Source: an uncultured Clostridia bacterium (GTDB taxonomy: Bacteria > Bacillota > Clostridia > TANB77 > CAG-508). Taken from it: a DNA stretch of 64,000 nt. The notes under the pieces were generated by a model. That model ran no database searches. It saw nothing but the letters and a program-made list of their open reading frames with translations, and was not told where the DNA came from. Shown one piece after another: positions 8,366 to 16,591 of this stretch (the stretch's first letter is position 1; each line of letters begins with the position of its first letter). The position numbers and the translations under genes were made by a program. The stretch spans positions 68,619-132,618 of the forward strand of contig CAKPAW010000004.1 in assembly GCA_934133165.1 (NCBI GenBank), given 5' to 3'.

Positions 8366-9379
8366 ATGTTAGAAGAAAAAGTATTTGAAACAATTAAAAA
8401 GTATGAATTAATCGAAGATGGAGATAATATTGTCATAGGTGTGTCTGGGGGACCAGATTCTATGACTTTATTAAATGTGCTTATTTCTTTAAATAAAATG
8501 AAAAAAATAGATTGCAAAATAGTAGTGGCACACATAAATCATGGAATTAGAGTAGAAGCAGATGAAGAAACTAAGTATGTTCAAGAATTTTGCAAAAAGA
8601 ATAATATCCCATGCTATGTAAAAAAAGAAAAAGTTGAAGAACTTGCAAAAGAAAGTAAAATTGGAACAGAAGAAGCTGGAAGAAAACTTAGATATTCATT
8701 CTTTGAAGAAGTTGCAGATAAATGTAAAGCAAATAAAATAGCTACAGCACATACTGCAAATGATAATGCAGAAACAATTTTAATAAATATAATTCGCGGA
8801 ACAGGTTTATCTGGTATTAAAGGAATAGAAATAAAAAGAGACAATAAATTTATAAGGCCAATAATAGAACTTACAAGAAAAGAAATAGAAGAATATTGTG
8901 AAGAGCAAAAATTGAATCCAAAGATAGATAAAACAAATAATGAAAATATTTATACAAGAAATAAAGTTAGAAATGAGTTAATTCCTTTTATAGAAAAAGA
9001 ATTCAATCCTAATATTATAACTTCATTAAATCGTATGTCTCAATTAGTTTCAAAAGAAGACGAATATTTAGAAAAACAAGTTGAAGGAGCATATAAAGAA
9101 GTTTTAATTGAGGAATATTTAGGGAATAAACAATTAGAGGGAAACAATACAATAATTTTAGACTTGAGAAAATTTAATTGTGAAGAAATAGTAATAAAAA
9201 ATAGACTAGTTAGATATACTATAAATATATTAATGGGAAGTAAGCAAAACATTGAAAAAATACATATTACAGACATTGTTAAGCTTTGTACAAATAATGT
9301 TGGAAACAAATTTTTAACACCAAATAAGAATATAAAAGTAAAAGTAGGAAAAGGAAAAATTTTTTTCATAAAAATGTAA
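8366..9379 (+). CDS. tilS: tRNA(Ile)-lysidine synthase (short form)
   Basis: This ATP-pyrophosphatase-type enzyme adds lysine to C34 of the CAU-anticodon tRNA-Ile, so that it reads AUA. The PP-loop SGGPDSM is near residues 30-36, and HINHGIR and ATAHTANDNAET follow. The protein has only 337 residues, whereas many Firmicutes versions are about 450-470. The catalytic and following helical domains are present, but the C-terminal TilS_C domain seems to be missing, as in short archetypes such as that of Aquifex. It is translationally close to dnaB (3-nt gap). In many relatives hpt sits between tilS and ftsH; here it does not. Confidence 0.92.
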   Translation: MLEEKVFETIKKYELIEDGDNIVIGVSGGPDSMTLLNVLISLNKMKKIDCKIVVAHINHGIRVEADEETKYVQEFCKKNNIPCYVKKEKVEELAKESKIGTEEAGRKLRYSFFEEVADKCKANKIATAHTANDNAETILINIIRGTGLSGIKGIEIKRDNKFIRPIIELTRKEIEEYCEEQKLNPKIDKTNNENIYTRNKVRNELIPFIEKEFNPNIITSLNRMSQLVSKEDEYLEKQVEGAYKEVLIEEYLGNKQLEGNNTIILDLRKFNCEEIVIKNRLVRYTINILMGSKQNIEKIHITDIVKLCTNNVGNKFLTPNKNIKVKVGKGKIFFIKM

Positions 9380-9405
9380 TAGGCAAATAGGAAAGTTCCG
9401 TAAGC

Positions 9406-9428
9406 AAATCCTTGCAGTGTAAGGATTT
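9406..9428 (+). other. Hairpin between tilS and ftsH
   Basis: AAATCCTT/AAGGATTT stem with a 7-nt loop and no T-run. It may stabilise the tilS 3' end; function is unclear. Confidence 0.4.
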
Positions 9429-9454
9429 GACGAAAAAAACTTAATAAAAAACTC

Positions 9455-9483
9455 TTGCAAATAAAAATTTAATATGTTATAGT
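9455..9483 (+). promoter_or_regulatory. Sigma-A-type promoter of ftsH
   Basis: TTGCAA, 17 nt, TATAGT, 48 nt before the start codon. Confidence 0.75.
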
Positions 9484-9530
9484 GCAAAAGTAGATAAAAG
9501 TATTTGTTTAAATTTAAGGAGGCAAATAAA

Positions 9531-11333
9531 TTGAAAAATAGTATAAAAACGTTAGCAATGTGGCTAATAATTCTAGTTATATTTATTGTTGTAATTACTT
9601 CTATATTAGATAATTCGAACAATAAATTAGCGTATTCAGAATTAATTTCAAAAATAGAGGCTGGAGAAGTAAAAGAAATTGAAATAGCTTCAGACGGAAC
9701 AAGTGCAGAAGTATTATTAAAAAATGATAATGTAAAGAAAGAAGTTAATATTCCAAGCATTAGTAGTTTAATGGATAATCTTCAAGAATCAATGAAAACA
9801 GATAGTGTTAAAGTAACAGAAAAATCACAATCAATTTGGGCAATAGGTTTAAGTTTACTTACTCCATTTGGAATACTTGCAATATTCATTATTTTCTGGT
9901 TCTTCTTAATGAATGGAAACCAAGCTGGTGGAAATAAAACAATGACATTTGGAAAAAGTAGAGCAAGAATGTTAAATCCACAAGACAAAGCAAAAGTTAC
10001 ATTTAAAGATGTAGCAGGTGTAGATGAAGAAAAAGAAGAATTAGAGGAAATTGTAGAATTCTTAAAAAATCCTAGAAAATTCACAGAAATGGGTGCAAGA
10101 ATACCAAAAGGTGTATTACTTGTAGGTCAACCTGGTACAGGTAAAACATTACTTGCAAAAGCAGTAGCAGGTGAAGCCGGAGTACCATTCTTTATTATAA
10201 GTGGTTCAGATTTCGTAGAAATGTTTGTTGGTGTTGGTGCATCAAGAGTTAGAGACTTATTTGAAGAAGCAAAAAGAAAAGCACCATGTATTATATTTAT
10301 AGATGAAATTGATGCAGTTGGACGTCAAAGAGGTGCAGGACTTGGTGGAGGACATGATGAAAGAGAACAAACATTAAACCAATTATTAGTTGAAATGGAT
10401 GGATTCGCAGAAAATGAAGGAGTTATCGTATTAGCTGCAACAAACCGTCCAGATGTACTAGACAAAGCACTACTTCGTGCAGGAAGATTTGACAGACAAA
10501 TTGTAGTAGGAGCACCAGACGTAAAAGCAAGAGAACAAATATTAGAAGTTCATAGTAGAAAGAAAAGATTAGCAGATGATGTAGATTTAAGAGTAATTGC
10601 TAAAAATACATCAGGATTTGCAGGAGCAGACCTAGAAAATGTATTAAACGAAGCAGCTTTACTTGCTGCAAGAAGAAATTTACCAGAAATCGGAATGAAA
10701 GAAATAGAAGATGCTATGGTAAAAGTAACAATGGGACCAGAGAAAAGAACAAAAGTTAGAAATGAAAAAGAAAATAAATTAGTAGCATATCATGAAGCAG
10801 GTCACGCCGTTGTAAGTAGATTCTTACCAACACAAGACCCTGTTCATCAAATATCAATAGTACCTAGAGGAATGGCTGGTGGATATACAATGTATCGTCC
10901 AACAGAAGATAAAAACTTTATGTCTAAATCTGAAATGGAAGAAACAATTGTATCTTTACTTGGTGGTAGAGTAGCAGAAAGCTTAATTCTAAATGATGTA
11001 TCAACAGGTGCAAGTAATGACATACAAAGAGCAACTCAAATTGCAAGAAATATGGTTACAAAATATGGTATGAGCGATAGAATTGGAGCAATAATGCTTG
11101 GTTCAGGACAAGAAGAAGTATTTTTAGGTAGAGATTTTGCACAAGCAAAAGAATACTCAGAAGAAACAGCAGCAGTTATAGATGAAGAAGTTAAGAAAAT
11201 AGTTGACAATGCATATAGAAGAGCAGAACAAATCTTAAGAGATAATATAGACAAATTACATGCTGTAGCAGGAGTACTATTAGAAAAAGAAAAAATTGAT
11301 GGAGAAGAATTTGACGCCATCTTTAATAACTAG
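9531..11333 (+). CDS. ftsH: ATP-dependent zinc metalloprotease FtsH
   Basis: The 600-residue membrane AAA+ protease degrades misfolded membrane proteins and regulators. The first transmembrane helix is at about residues 7-24, followed by an extracytoplasmic segment and a second helix at about 103-123. The AAA domain has Walker A GQPGTGKT near 198, Walker B IIFIDEIDAVG and the second region of homology (TNRPDVLDKALLRAGRFDRQ). The zinc protease motif HEAGH is near 420. I take TTG 9531 as the start because AAGGAGG sits 9 nt upstream. Another TTG at 9504 lies in front of that site and would put the binding site inside the gene. Its 3' end is followed by a repeat hairpin that can act as terminator. 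Confidence 0.97.
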   Translation: MKNSIKTLAMWLIILVIFIVVITSILDNSNNKLAYSELISKIEAGEVKEIEIASDGTSAEVLLKNDNVKKEVNIPSISSLMDNLQESMKTDSVKVTEKSQSIWAIGLSLLTPFGILAIFIIFWFFLMNGNQAGGNKTMTFGKSRARMLNPQDKAKVTFKDVAGVDEEKEELEEIVEFLKNPRKFTEMGARIPKGVLLVGQPGTGKTLLAKAVAGEAGVPFFIISGSDFVEMFVGVGASRVRDLFEEAKRKAPCIIFIDEIDAVGRQRGAGLGGGHDEREQTLNQLLVEMDGFAENEGVIVLAATNRPDVLDKALLRAGRFDRQIVVGAPDVKAREQILEVHSRKKRLADDVDLRVIAKNTSGFAGADLENVLNEAALLAARRNLPEIGMKEIEDAMVKVTMGPEKRTKVRNEKENKLVAYHEAGHAVVSRFLPTQDPVHQISIVPRGMAGGYTMYRPTEDKNFMSKSEMEETIVSLLGGRVAESLILNDVSTGASNDIQRATQIARNMVTKYGMSDRIGAIMLGSGQEEVFLGRDFAQAKEYSEETAAVIDEEVKKIVDNAYRRAEQILRDNIDKLHAVAGVLLEKEKIDGEEFDAIFNN

Positions 11334-11337
11334 AAAC

Positions 11338-11489
11338 ATGACGCAAAGGGGGACGCTTCCTTTTGCGTCATTATTTAGGGCTCACTTGGGATTCCTTTGG
11401 GGACGTTTCCTTTTGGTTAATCTGTCCCTTTTGGGTATTTTACTCACTCCAAAAGGAAACGTCCCTAAAGGTTAATCTGACCCTTTTGT
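11338..11489 (+). repeat. GGGGACG-type palindromic repeat cluster
   Basis: There are two palindromic units. Unit 1 (about 11338-11376) is a hairpin ATGACGCAAA...TTTTGCGTCAT followed by TTATTT; it may terminate ftsH. Unit 2 has 23-nt inverted arms at 11394-11416 and 11449-11471, with two mismatches (core GGGGACGTTTCCTTTTGG). Each arm is followed by a direct repeat GGTTAATCTG(T/A)CCCTTTTG. No protein-coding potential is evident. Such sequences resemble REP-like elements mobilised by IS200-type (RAYT) transposases in other genomes; no such gene is in the window. Confidence 0.75.
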
Positions 11490-11529
11490 GCCAAATAATA
11501 CAAATAAATTAAAAAAAGGAAAAAGAGAT

Positions 11530-12306
11530 ATGATAGCATTAATTACAGGAGCATCTTCTGGAATAGGAAGAGATATGGCTCGAATATTGAATAATTTAAA
11601 TTATGATATAATTATAACAGCAAGAAATGAAGAAAACTTAAAAGAATTAAAAAAAGAATTAAATGAGAAGAATAATAATAAAGTAGATATATATTTAGCA
11701 GATTTAAGCAAAGAAGAAGAGTGCTTAAAGTTATATAATAAAGTAAAAGAAAAATACCAAAATATAGATTTACTAATTAACAATGCAGGATTTGGATTAT
11801 GTGGCAAAATGATAAATACAGATTTAGAAACAGAAATGAAAATGGTAGATACAAACATAAAAGCAGTACACATTTTAACAAAAATGTTTTTAAAAGGCAT
11901 GGTAGAAAGAGATAGTGGAAGAATCCTTAATGTTGCATCTGTGGCATCTTTTATGGCAGGTCCATTAATGGCAACATATTATGCAACAAAAAATTATGTA
12001 TTAAGGTTTAGCCAAGCTATAAGAGAAGAATTGAAAAAAGATAAATCTAATGTTAAAATAAGCGTTTTATGCCCAGGACCTGTAAATACAAACTTTAATA
12101 AAGTAGCAAATGTAAGATTTGCATTAAAAGGTTTATCTAGTGAATATGTTGCTAAATATGCAATAAATAAAACTTTAAAAGGAAAGTTTTTGATTATTCC
12201 AGGATGGAAAATTAAGATGGCTAGATTTTTAAGTAAAATATCACCAGACACAATTAGTACAAAAATATGTTACCATATGCAAAGTAAAAAAATACAAGAT
12301 GCTTAG
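11530..12306 (+). CDS. Short-chain dehydrogenase/reductase (SDR)
   Basis: A 258-residue classical SDR. It has the Rossmann nucleotide motif TGASSGIG near residue 7 and the NNAG motif (LLINNAGFG). The catalytic serine is in the ILNVASVAS segment, and the YxxxK motif is YYATKNYV, with PGPVNTNF closing the cofactor pocket. TARN after the second strand suggests NADP preference (inference). The C-terminal 40 residues are basic. The start at 11530 (MIALITG) has AAAGGA upstream; an upstream GTG at 11488 belongs to the palindromic repeat. Substrate cannot be assigned. It converges on the PBP gene and its stop codon lies in a shared hairpin. Confidence 0.88.
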   Translation: MIALITGASSGIGRDMARILNNLNYDIIITARNEENLKELKKELNEKNNNKVDIYLADLSKEEECLKLYNKVKEKYQNIDLLINNAGFGLCGKMINTDLETEMKMVDTNIKAVHILTKMFLKGMVERDSGRILNVASVASFMAGPLMATYYATKNYVLRFSQAIREELKKDKSNVKISVLCPGPVNTNFNKVANVRFALKGLSSEYVAKYAINKTLKGKFLIIPGWKIKMARFLSKISPDTISTKICYHMQSKKIQDA

Positions 12307-12330
12307 TGAGCATCTTGTATTTCTTTTTTT
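12292..12330. terminator. Bidirectional terminator overlapping two convergent stop codons
   Basis: A 12-bp perfect stem (ATACAAGATGCT with AGCATCTTGTAT) has a 5-nt loop TAGTG. Poly-A lies on the left and a T-run on the right, so it can act on both strands. The SDR stop (TAG, 12304-12306) and the PBP stop (TAA on the - strand, 12305-12303) both fall at the loop, so the coding regions overlap by 4 nt. Confidence 0.85.
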
Positions 12331-14570
12331 AGTGTTACATTTATAACAGTTCCTTCTTCTACAGAAGTTCCAGCCATAGGATCTTGTGAAAGAACAGTTC
12401 CTGTTCCAGTTACGTGAATATTTAAGTTTCTTTGTTTTAAAGCACTTTTTGCTTGTAAATAACTCATTCCTTTTAAGTCTGGTACTTCTTGTGATATTCT
12501 AGCTTCATTTCCTTCTGAATATAAATTAACAATAGATCCACTTACTAAAGCTGTACCTGGCTTTGGAACTTGGTCTGTTACTAGTAAAGAAGTATCCTCA
12601 CCTGAAATATTGCAAGTAAATCCTGCGTCTTCAATTATTTTCTTAGCTTCTGCTAAAGTTTTATTTCTAACATCTAATAATGTAGTTGTAGTAATAGTAT
12701 TTGTACCTTCATCAGAAGATAAATCATCTGATGGAACACCTAAATAAGGTAATACTTCACTTAGTATTTGAGAAACAACAGGAGCAGCTATTGTACCACC
12801 TTGATGTCCTGCTTTACCTTGAGGATCATATAGTGTAACTAATGCAACTACCTCAGGATTTTGGACAGGTGAGATTCCAACGAATGATGCAACATACATT
12901 GCATTTTTATTTGTAGAATCTGGTTCTGAAGTACCTGTTTTTCCTGCTATACTATAACCTTTAACTTGTCCGTATCTACCAGTACCTTCGGTTACAACAG
13001 ATTCTAACATATTCATTAATTCATCAGATGTTTCTTTTGAAATTACTTGTCTTACATTAGTAGATTCTATTGAAGTAATAGCACCAGTGTCTGGATTTTC
13101 AACTTGCTTTACAATACGTGGTTCAACTAACACGCCATTATTTGCAACAGAAGATACAGCAGTAATTAGTTGGATAGGCGTAACACGGAAACGTTGACCA
13201 AATGACATTGTTGCAAGTTCTATAGGTCCTACATCATCTAAATCCCAAAAATAGCTGTTAGCTTCTCCGGAAGTTGCAATTCCAGTTTTATCGAATAAGC
13301 CAAATGCTTCATAATATTTATATAAAGTTTGAGCACCAATTCTTTTTCCAAGTTGCATTAATGCAGGGTTACAAGAATTCATTAAAGCCTGTCTTAAAGT
13401 TTGACTTCCATGAGTTGTTTGATATTTCCAACAATTAATTTTAATACCATTTATTAATTCATAACCTGAGCAATAAAAATCACCAGGAGTATCTGTACTT
13501 ACAACATTTTCTTCTAAGCCTATAGCAGCAGTAATTATTTTAAAAGTAGAACCAGGTTCATAGGTATCTGAAACAGCTTTATTTCTCCACATTTTTATTA
13601 AAGAATTGACTTGTTCCTCGCTTGAAAGACTATCCCATGTACTAGAAAGATTGTCGTTTGGAGTTCTTGGTGAATTTAAATCATAATCAGGATATGTAGC
13701 CATTGCCAAGATATCTCCAGTTGAAGGATTCATTATAATTACATTCCCACCACTTTTACAATCATTTTCTATACATGCTTGTTTTAAGTATTTTTCAGCA
13801 ATAGTTTGAATATTAGCATCTATAGTTAAAGTGATGTTATTTCCATTTTCAGCAGGTATATAAGTTTCGTTTTTATCAGGTATTAATTGAGCTGCTGCAT
13901 TTTCTATACTAGTGATTTTTCCAGATGTACCACTTAAAACACTATTCCATTTTAATTCTATACCTTCTTGTCCATCATTGTCTGTATTACAGAATCCAAT
14001 TAAGTTAGAAGCAAGTGTTCCATATGGGTAATATCTTTTAACATCTTCATCTATATTAATTCCTGAATAGATTTCTGTTTCTTTCATCCATTCTTGTAGT
14101 TTTGTAATTTTATCTTTTTCTACTTTTTTAACAATAGTTTCGAAAGAACTTGTACTATTTACTTTAGCTAAAGTTTCTTCATAGTCTAATTCAAAAATTT
14201 CAGAAAATGCTTTTGCAACTTTTTCTTTATTTTCTTTCTTTATTTTAGAAGGATTAATACTAACTGTATCTACAGAAGCACTGGCTGCTAATAATTTTCC
14301 AGTAGAATCATATATATTACCTCTTTTAGCACTTATAACACGATTTGTAGATTGCTGACGATTGGCAGCTTCTTTTAAATCAGGACCTTTAATAAATTGT
14401 AGGTATGCTAGCCTTAATATAAGTAGCAAAAGTATAGCAAATATAATAAGCATACATATAAGTAAATTTTTTGATTTTACAGATTTTACGTTTTTTCTTT
14501 CAACCTTAGAGCTGACACTATTAGATGTCTTTATATTTTTTGATTTAGAAACTTTTTTTCTTTTATCCAT
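12303..14570 (-). CDS. Class B penicillin-binding protein with two PASTA domains (PBP2B/FtsI-like)
   Basis: A 755-residue membrane-anchored transpeptidase that cross-links septal peptidoglycan. It has a basic cytoplasmic tail, one transmembrane helix (about residues 36-55) and the dimerisation domain (AKRGNIYDSTGKLLA). In the transpeptidase domain SxxK is STFK near residue 338, SxN is SCN near 398 and KTG is in GKTGTSEP near 545. Two C-terminal PASTA repeats (about 635-750) match the layout of PBP2B of Bacillus, whereas its paralogue at 20227-22380 has one, like SpoVD. It may therefore be the vegetative division PBP located outside the dcw cluster (inference). It runs against the general + strand orientation and is divergent from ksgA. 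Confidence 0.9.
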   Translation of the reverse strand: MDKRKKVSKSKNIKTSNSVSSKVERKNVKSVKSKNLLICMLIIFAILLLLILRLAYLQFIKGPDLKEAANRQQSTNRVISAKRGNIYDSTGKLLAASASVDTVSINPSKIKKENKEKVAKAFSEIFELDYEETLAKVNSTSSFETIVKKVEKDKITKLQEWMKETEIYSGINIDEDVKRYYPYGTLASNLIGFCNTDNDGQEGIELKWNSVLSGTSGKITSIENAAAQLIPDKNETYIPAENGNNITLTIDANIQTIAEKYLKQACIENDCKSGGNVIIMNPSTGDILAMATYPDYDLNSPRTPNDNLSSTWDSLSSEEQVNSLIKMWRNKAVSDTYEPGSTFKIITAAIGLEENVVSTDTPGDFYCSGYELINGIKINCWKYQTTHGSQTLRQALMNSCNPALMQLGKRIGAQTLYKYYEAFGLFDKTGIATSGEANSYFWDLDDVGPIELATMSFGQRFRVTPIQLITAVSSVANNGVLVEPRIVKQVENPDTGAITSIESTNVRQVISKETSDELMNMLESVVTEGTGRYGQVKGYSIAGKTGTSEPDSTNKNAMYVASFVGISPVQNPEVVALVTLYDPQGKAGHQGGTIAAPVVSQILSEVLPYLGVPSDDLSSDEGTNTITTTTLLDVRNKTLAEAKKIIEDAGFTCNISGEDTSLLVTDQVPKPGTALVSGSIVNLYSEGNEARISQEVPDLKGMSYLQAKSALKQRNLNIHVTGTGTVLSQDPMAGTSVEEGTVINVTLKKEIQDAH

Positions 14571-14608
14571 TTTTTCACCATCTTTTACATTTGTATTTTA
14601 TCAATAAC

Positions 14609-14637
14609 ATTGTACAGAAAATATGAATAAAAATCAA
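14609..14637 (-). promoter_or_regulatory. Sigma-A-type promoter of the PBP gene
   Basis: On the - strand: TTGATT, 17 nt, TACAAT. Its -35 box is only 7 bp from the -35 box of the divergent ksgA promoter. Confidence 0.65.
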
Positions 14638-14644
14638 TAGAAAA

Positions 14645-14673
14645 TGGACAATCACGTCAATTTATGGTAAAAT
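14645..14673 (+). promoter_or_regulatory. Sigma-A-type promoter of ksgA
   Basis: TGGACA, 17 nt, TAAAAT, back to back with the PBP promoter. Confidence 0.6.
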
Positions 14674-14782
14674 AGTAAAGATAAAAAAGAGAGTTTAAAC
14701 TAGAAAGTAATAAAAATTATATTAAGAGTGTAAAAATGAAACTATAAAATTAGCCAAAAATAGTTTAAAGAATGGAGATAAA

Positions 14783-15643
14783 ATGGAAAGTGCATATAAT
14801 GAAACAATGTTTCTTTTAAAAAAATACAATATAACTGCTAATAAAAGTTTGGGACAGAATTTTTTGATAGATGATGATGTAATAAATAAGACTATAGAAT
14901 CAGCCGAAATATCAAATGAAGATTTAGTTATAGAAATAGGTCCTGGTTTAGGAACATTAACTTGCAAATTACTAGAAAAAGCTAAAAAAGTAATAGCAAT
15001 AGAGCTTGATAAAAAAATGATTACAATCTTGCAAGATCGTTTTAATTTATATTCAAACTTTGAATTAATAAATGATGATGTTTTAAAAGTAAATTTACAA
15101 GAATTAATAAAAAAAGAGAAAAAAGAAAATGCAATAAAAGATGTGAAAATAGTTGCAAATCTTCCATATTATATTACAACGCCAATTATAATGAAATTAT
15201 TAGAAGATAAACTAGATATAAAAAGCATTACAGTAATGGTACAAAAAGAAGTAGCAGAAAGACTCGCAGCAAAACCAGGAGAAAAATTAGCAGGTGCAAT
15301 TACATATAGTGTACAATATTATTGCGAAACAGAACTAGTTGTAAAGGTTTCAAATCAAAGTTTTATACCTGCACCAGAGGTAGAATCTGAAGTAATAAAC
15401 CTAAAAATAAGAAGTACTTCACCAGTAAGAGTAAAAGATGAAAAAATATTTTTCAAATTAATAAAAGTTTCATTTATGCAAAGAAGAAAAACTTTTCTAA
15501 ACGGAGTTTCAAATAGTGGATTAATAGAAAAGACAAAATTAAAACAAATTTTAGATAAAATTAATATAAATGAAAATGTAAGAGGAGAAAATTTATCATT
15601 AGAGCAATTTGCAGAAATTTCTAATAAAATTTGTGAACTATAA
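14783..15643 (+). CDS. rsmA: 16S rRNA adenine-N6,N6-dimethyltransferase (RsmA/KsgA)
   Basis: This 286-residue enzyme dimethylates A1518 and A1519 in the 3' end of 16S rRNA with S-adenosylmethionine. Motifs: KSLGQNFLIDDDVI at the N-terminus, the SAM-binding loop VIEIGPGLGTLT, and the family catalytic motif NLPYYITTPI. The helical C-terminal domain contains FMQRRKTFLNGV. A GGAG site is 6 nt before the ATG. In Bacillus it neighbours rnmV and yabG; these are not seen here. Confidence 0.96.
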   Translation: MESAYNETMFLLKKYNITANKSLGQNFLIDDDVINKTIESAEISNEDLVIEIGPGLGTLTCKLLEKAKKVIAIELDKKMITILQDRFNLYSNFELINDDVLKVNLQELIKKEKKENAIKDVKIVANLPYYITTPIIMKLLEDKLDIKSITVMVQKEVAERLAAKPGEKLAGAITYSVQYYCETELVVKVSNQSFIPAPEVESEVINLKIRSTSPVRVKDEKIFFKLIKVSFMQRRKTFLNGVSNSGLIEKTKLKQILDKININENVRGENLSLEQFAEISNKICEL

Positions 15644-15702
15644 TATATGAACTTCATAAAACATATAAATATAACAAATTTATTACATTTTAATTGTAAA
15701 TA

Positions 15703-15730
15703 TTGCATAAAAATAGAATTATGATATAAT
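15703..15730 (+). promoter_or_regulatory. Promoter of the sortase gene
   Basis: TTGCAT, 16 nt, TATAAT, 32 nt before the ATG. Confidence 0.65.
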
Positions 15731-15762
15731 AAATTTAGATAATTATAAATAGGAGATAATAC

Positions 15763-16500
15763 ATGAATCAAATTTTGGTAACAGAAAAATTGTATGTAAC
15801 ACCAGAATTACGTAGAAAAAAGAAATTGTTTAAATTACAATTCTTTTTATGCGTCTTTTTAGCATGTCTATTATTTTCTTATTACATATATGCAGAGTAT
15901 GACAGGGGAAAGAGCGAAGAAGTATCACAAGAAATATTAATGGGAATAACAAAAAGAAAAGAAGAAAAAGAAGTAGATAATACCATTAAGAAAAAAGACA
16001 ATGTCATAATTGTAGCATTAGATGATAGCAATGAAGTTATAAACATTCCAGAAGTAGTGCCTCAAGAAGAACCATCTACAGAAGTATATACAACTACAGC
16101 TGGAGAGGACTATACAATAGAGGCAACAGTTAGAGTACCTAGATTAGATATAGAATATCCAGTAATTAGCGAAACTTCAGAAAGCCTTTTAAAAATATCT
16201 GTTAATAAATATTGGGGACCTGCCCCAAATGAAATAGGAAATTATTGTATAGTAGGTCATAATTACAAAAGTAAGAAAATGTTTGGGCGTTTATCAGAAG
16301 TAGTTAGTGGAGATATTGTTGAGCTAGAGGGAGTTAATGGAAAAGTAGTTAAATATTCAGTATATGACATAGATGTAGTAGATCCAGATGATACAACATG
16401 TACTAGCCAATTAACTAATGGAAGAAGAGAAGTAACTCTTATAACTTGCACAAATTACGGAACGCAAAGATTAGTAGTAAAAGCAAGAGAAGTTAAATAA
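15763..16500 (+). CDS. Sortase (LPXTG-type transpeptidase family)
   Basis: A 245-residue cysteine transpeptidase anchored by one N-terminal transmembrane helix (about residues 27-46). A charged linker of about 75 residues precedes the sortase beta-barrel. The catalytic residues are visible: His in IVGHNYKSKKMFG near 165, Cys in the TLITC motif near 227 and Arg in TQRLVVKAR near 236. No LPXTG-like sorting signal is found in any protein of the window, so substrates must lie elsewhere. The short barrel and single N-terminal anchor suggest a housekeeping or class D/E-like enzyme, but class is not certain. It converges on pilin-like gene 2, sharing a terminator. Confidence 0.9.
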   Translation: MNQILVTEKLYVTPELRRKKKLFKLQFFLCVFLACLLFSYYIYAEYDRGKSEEVSQEILMGITKRKEEKEVDNTIKKKDNVIIVALDDSNEVINIPEVVPQEEPSTEVYTTTAGEDYTIEATVRVPRLDIEYPVISETSESLLKISVNKYWGPAPNEIGNYCIVGHNYKSKKMFGRLSEVVSGDIVELEGVNGKVVKYSVYDIDVVDPDDTTCTSQLTNGRREVTLITCTNYGTQRLVVKAREVK

Positions 16501-16530
16501 AAAAGGGACCGTAAAAAGTCCTTTTTTATT
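16499..16530. terminator. Bidirectional terminator between the sortase gene and pilin-like gene 2
   Basis: AAAAGGGAC/GTCCTTTT stem with a T-run on the right and an A-run on the left, so it can end both convergent transcripts. Confidence 0.75.
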
Positions 16531-16591
16531 ATTTTAAACTATTTAAAATTTATTTGTATTTTACTATTTTTCTAAAGAATGTAAATAATTT

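Noticed and set aside
9314..9760. 148-residue - strand frame across the tilS-ftsH junction
   Set aside because: It overlaps the ftsH promoter and two real genes on the other strand, and its composition (Phe, Leu, Ser, Ile) is that of antisense of Lys/Glu-rich coding DNA.
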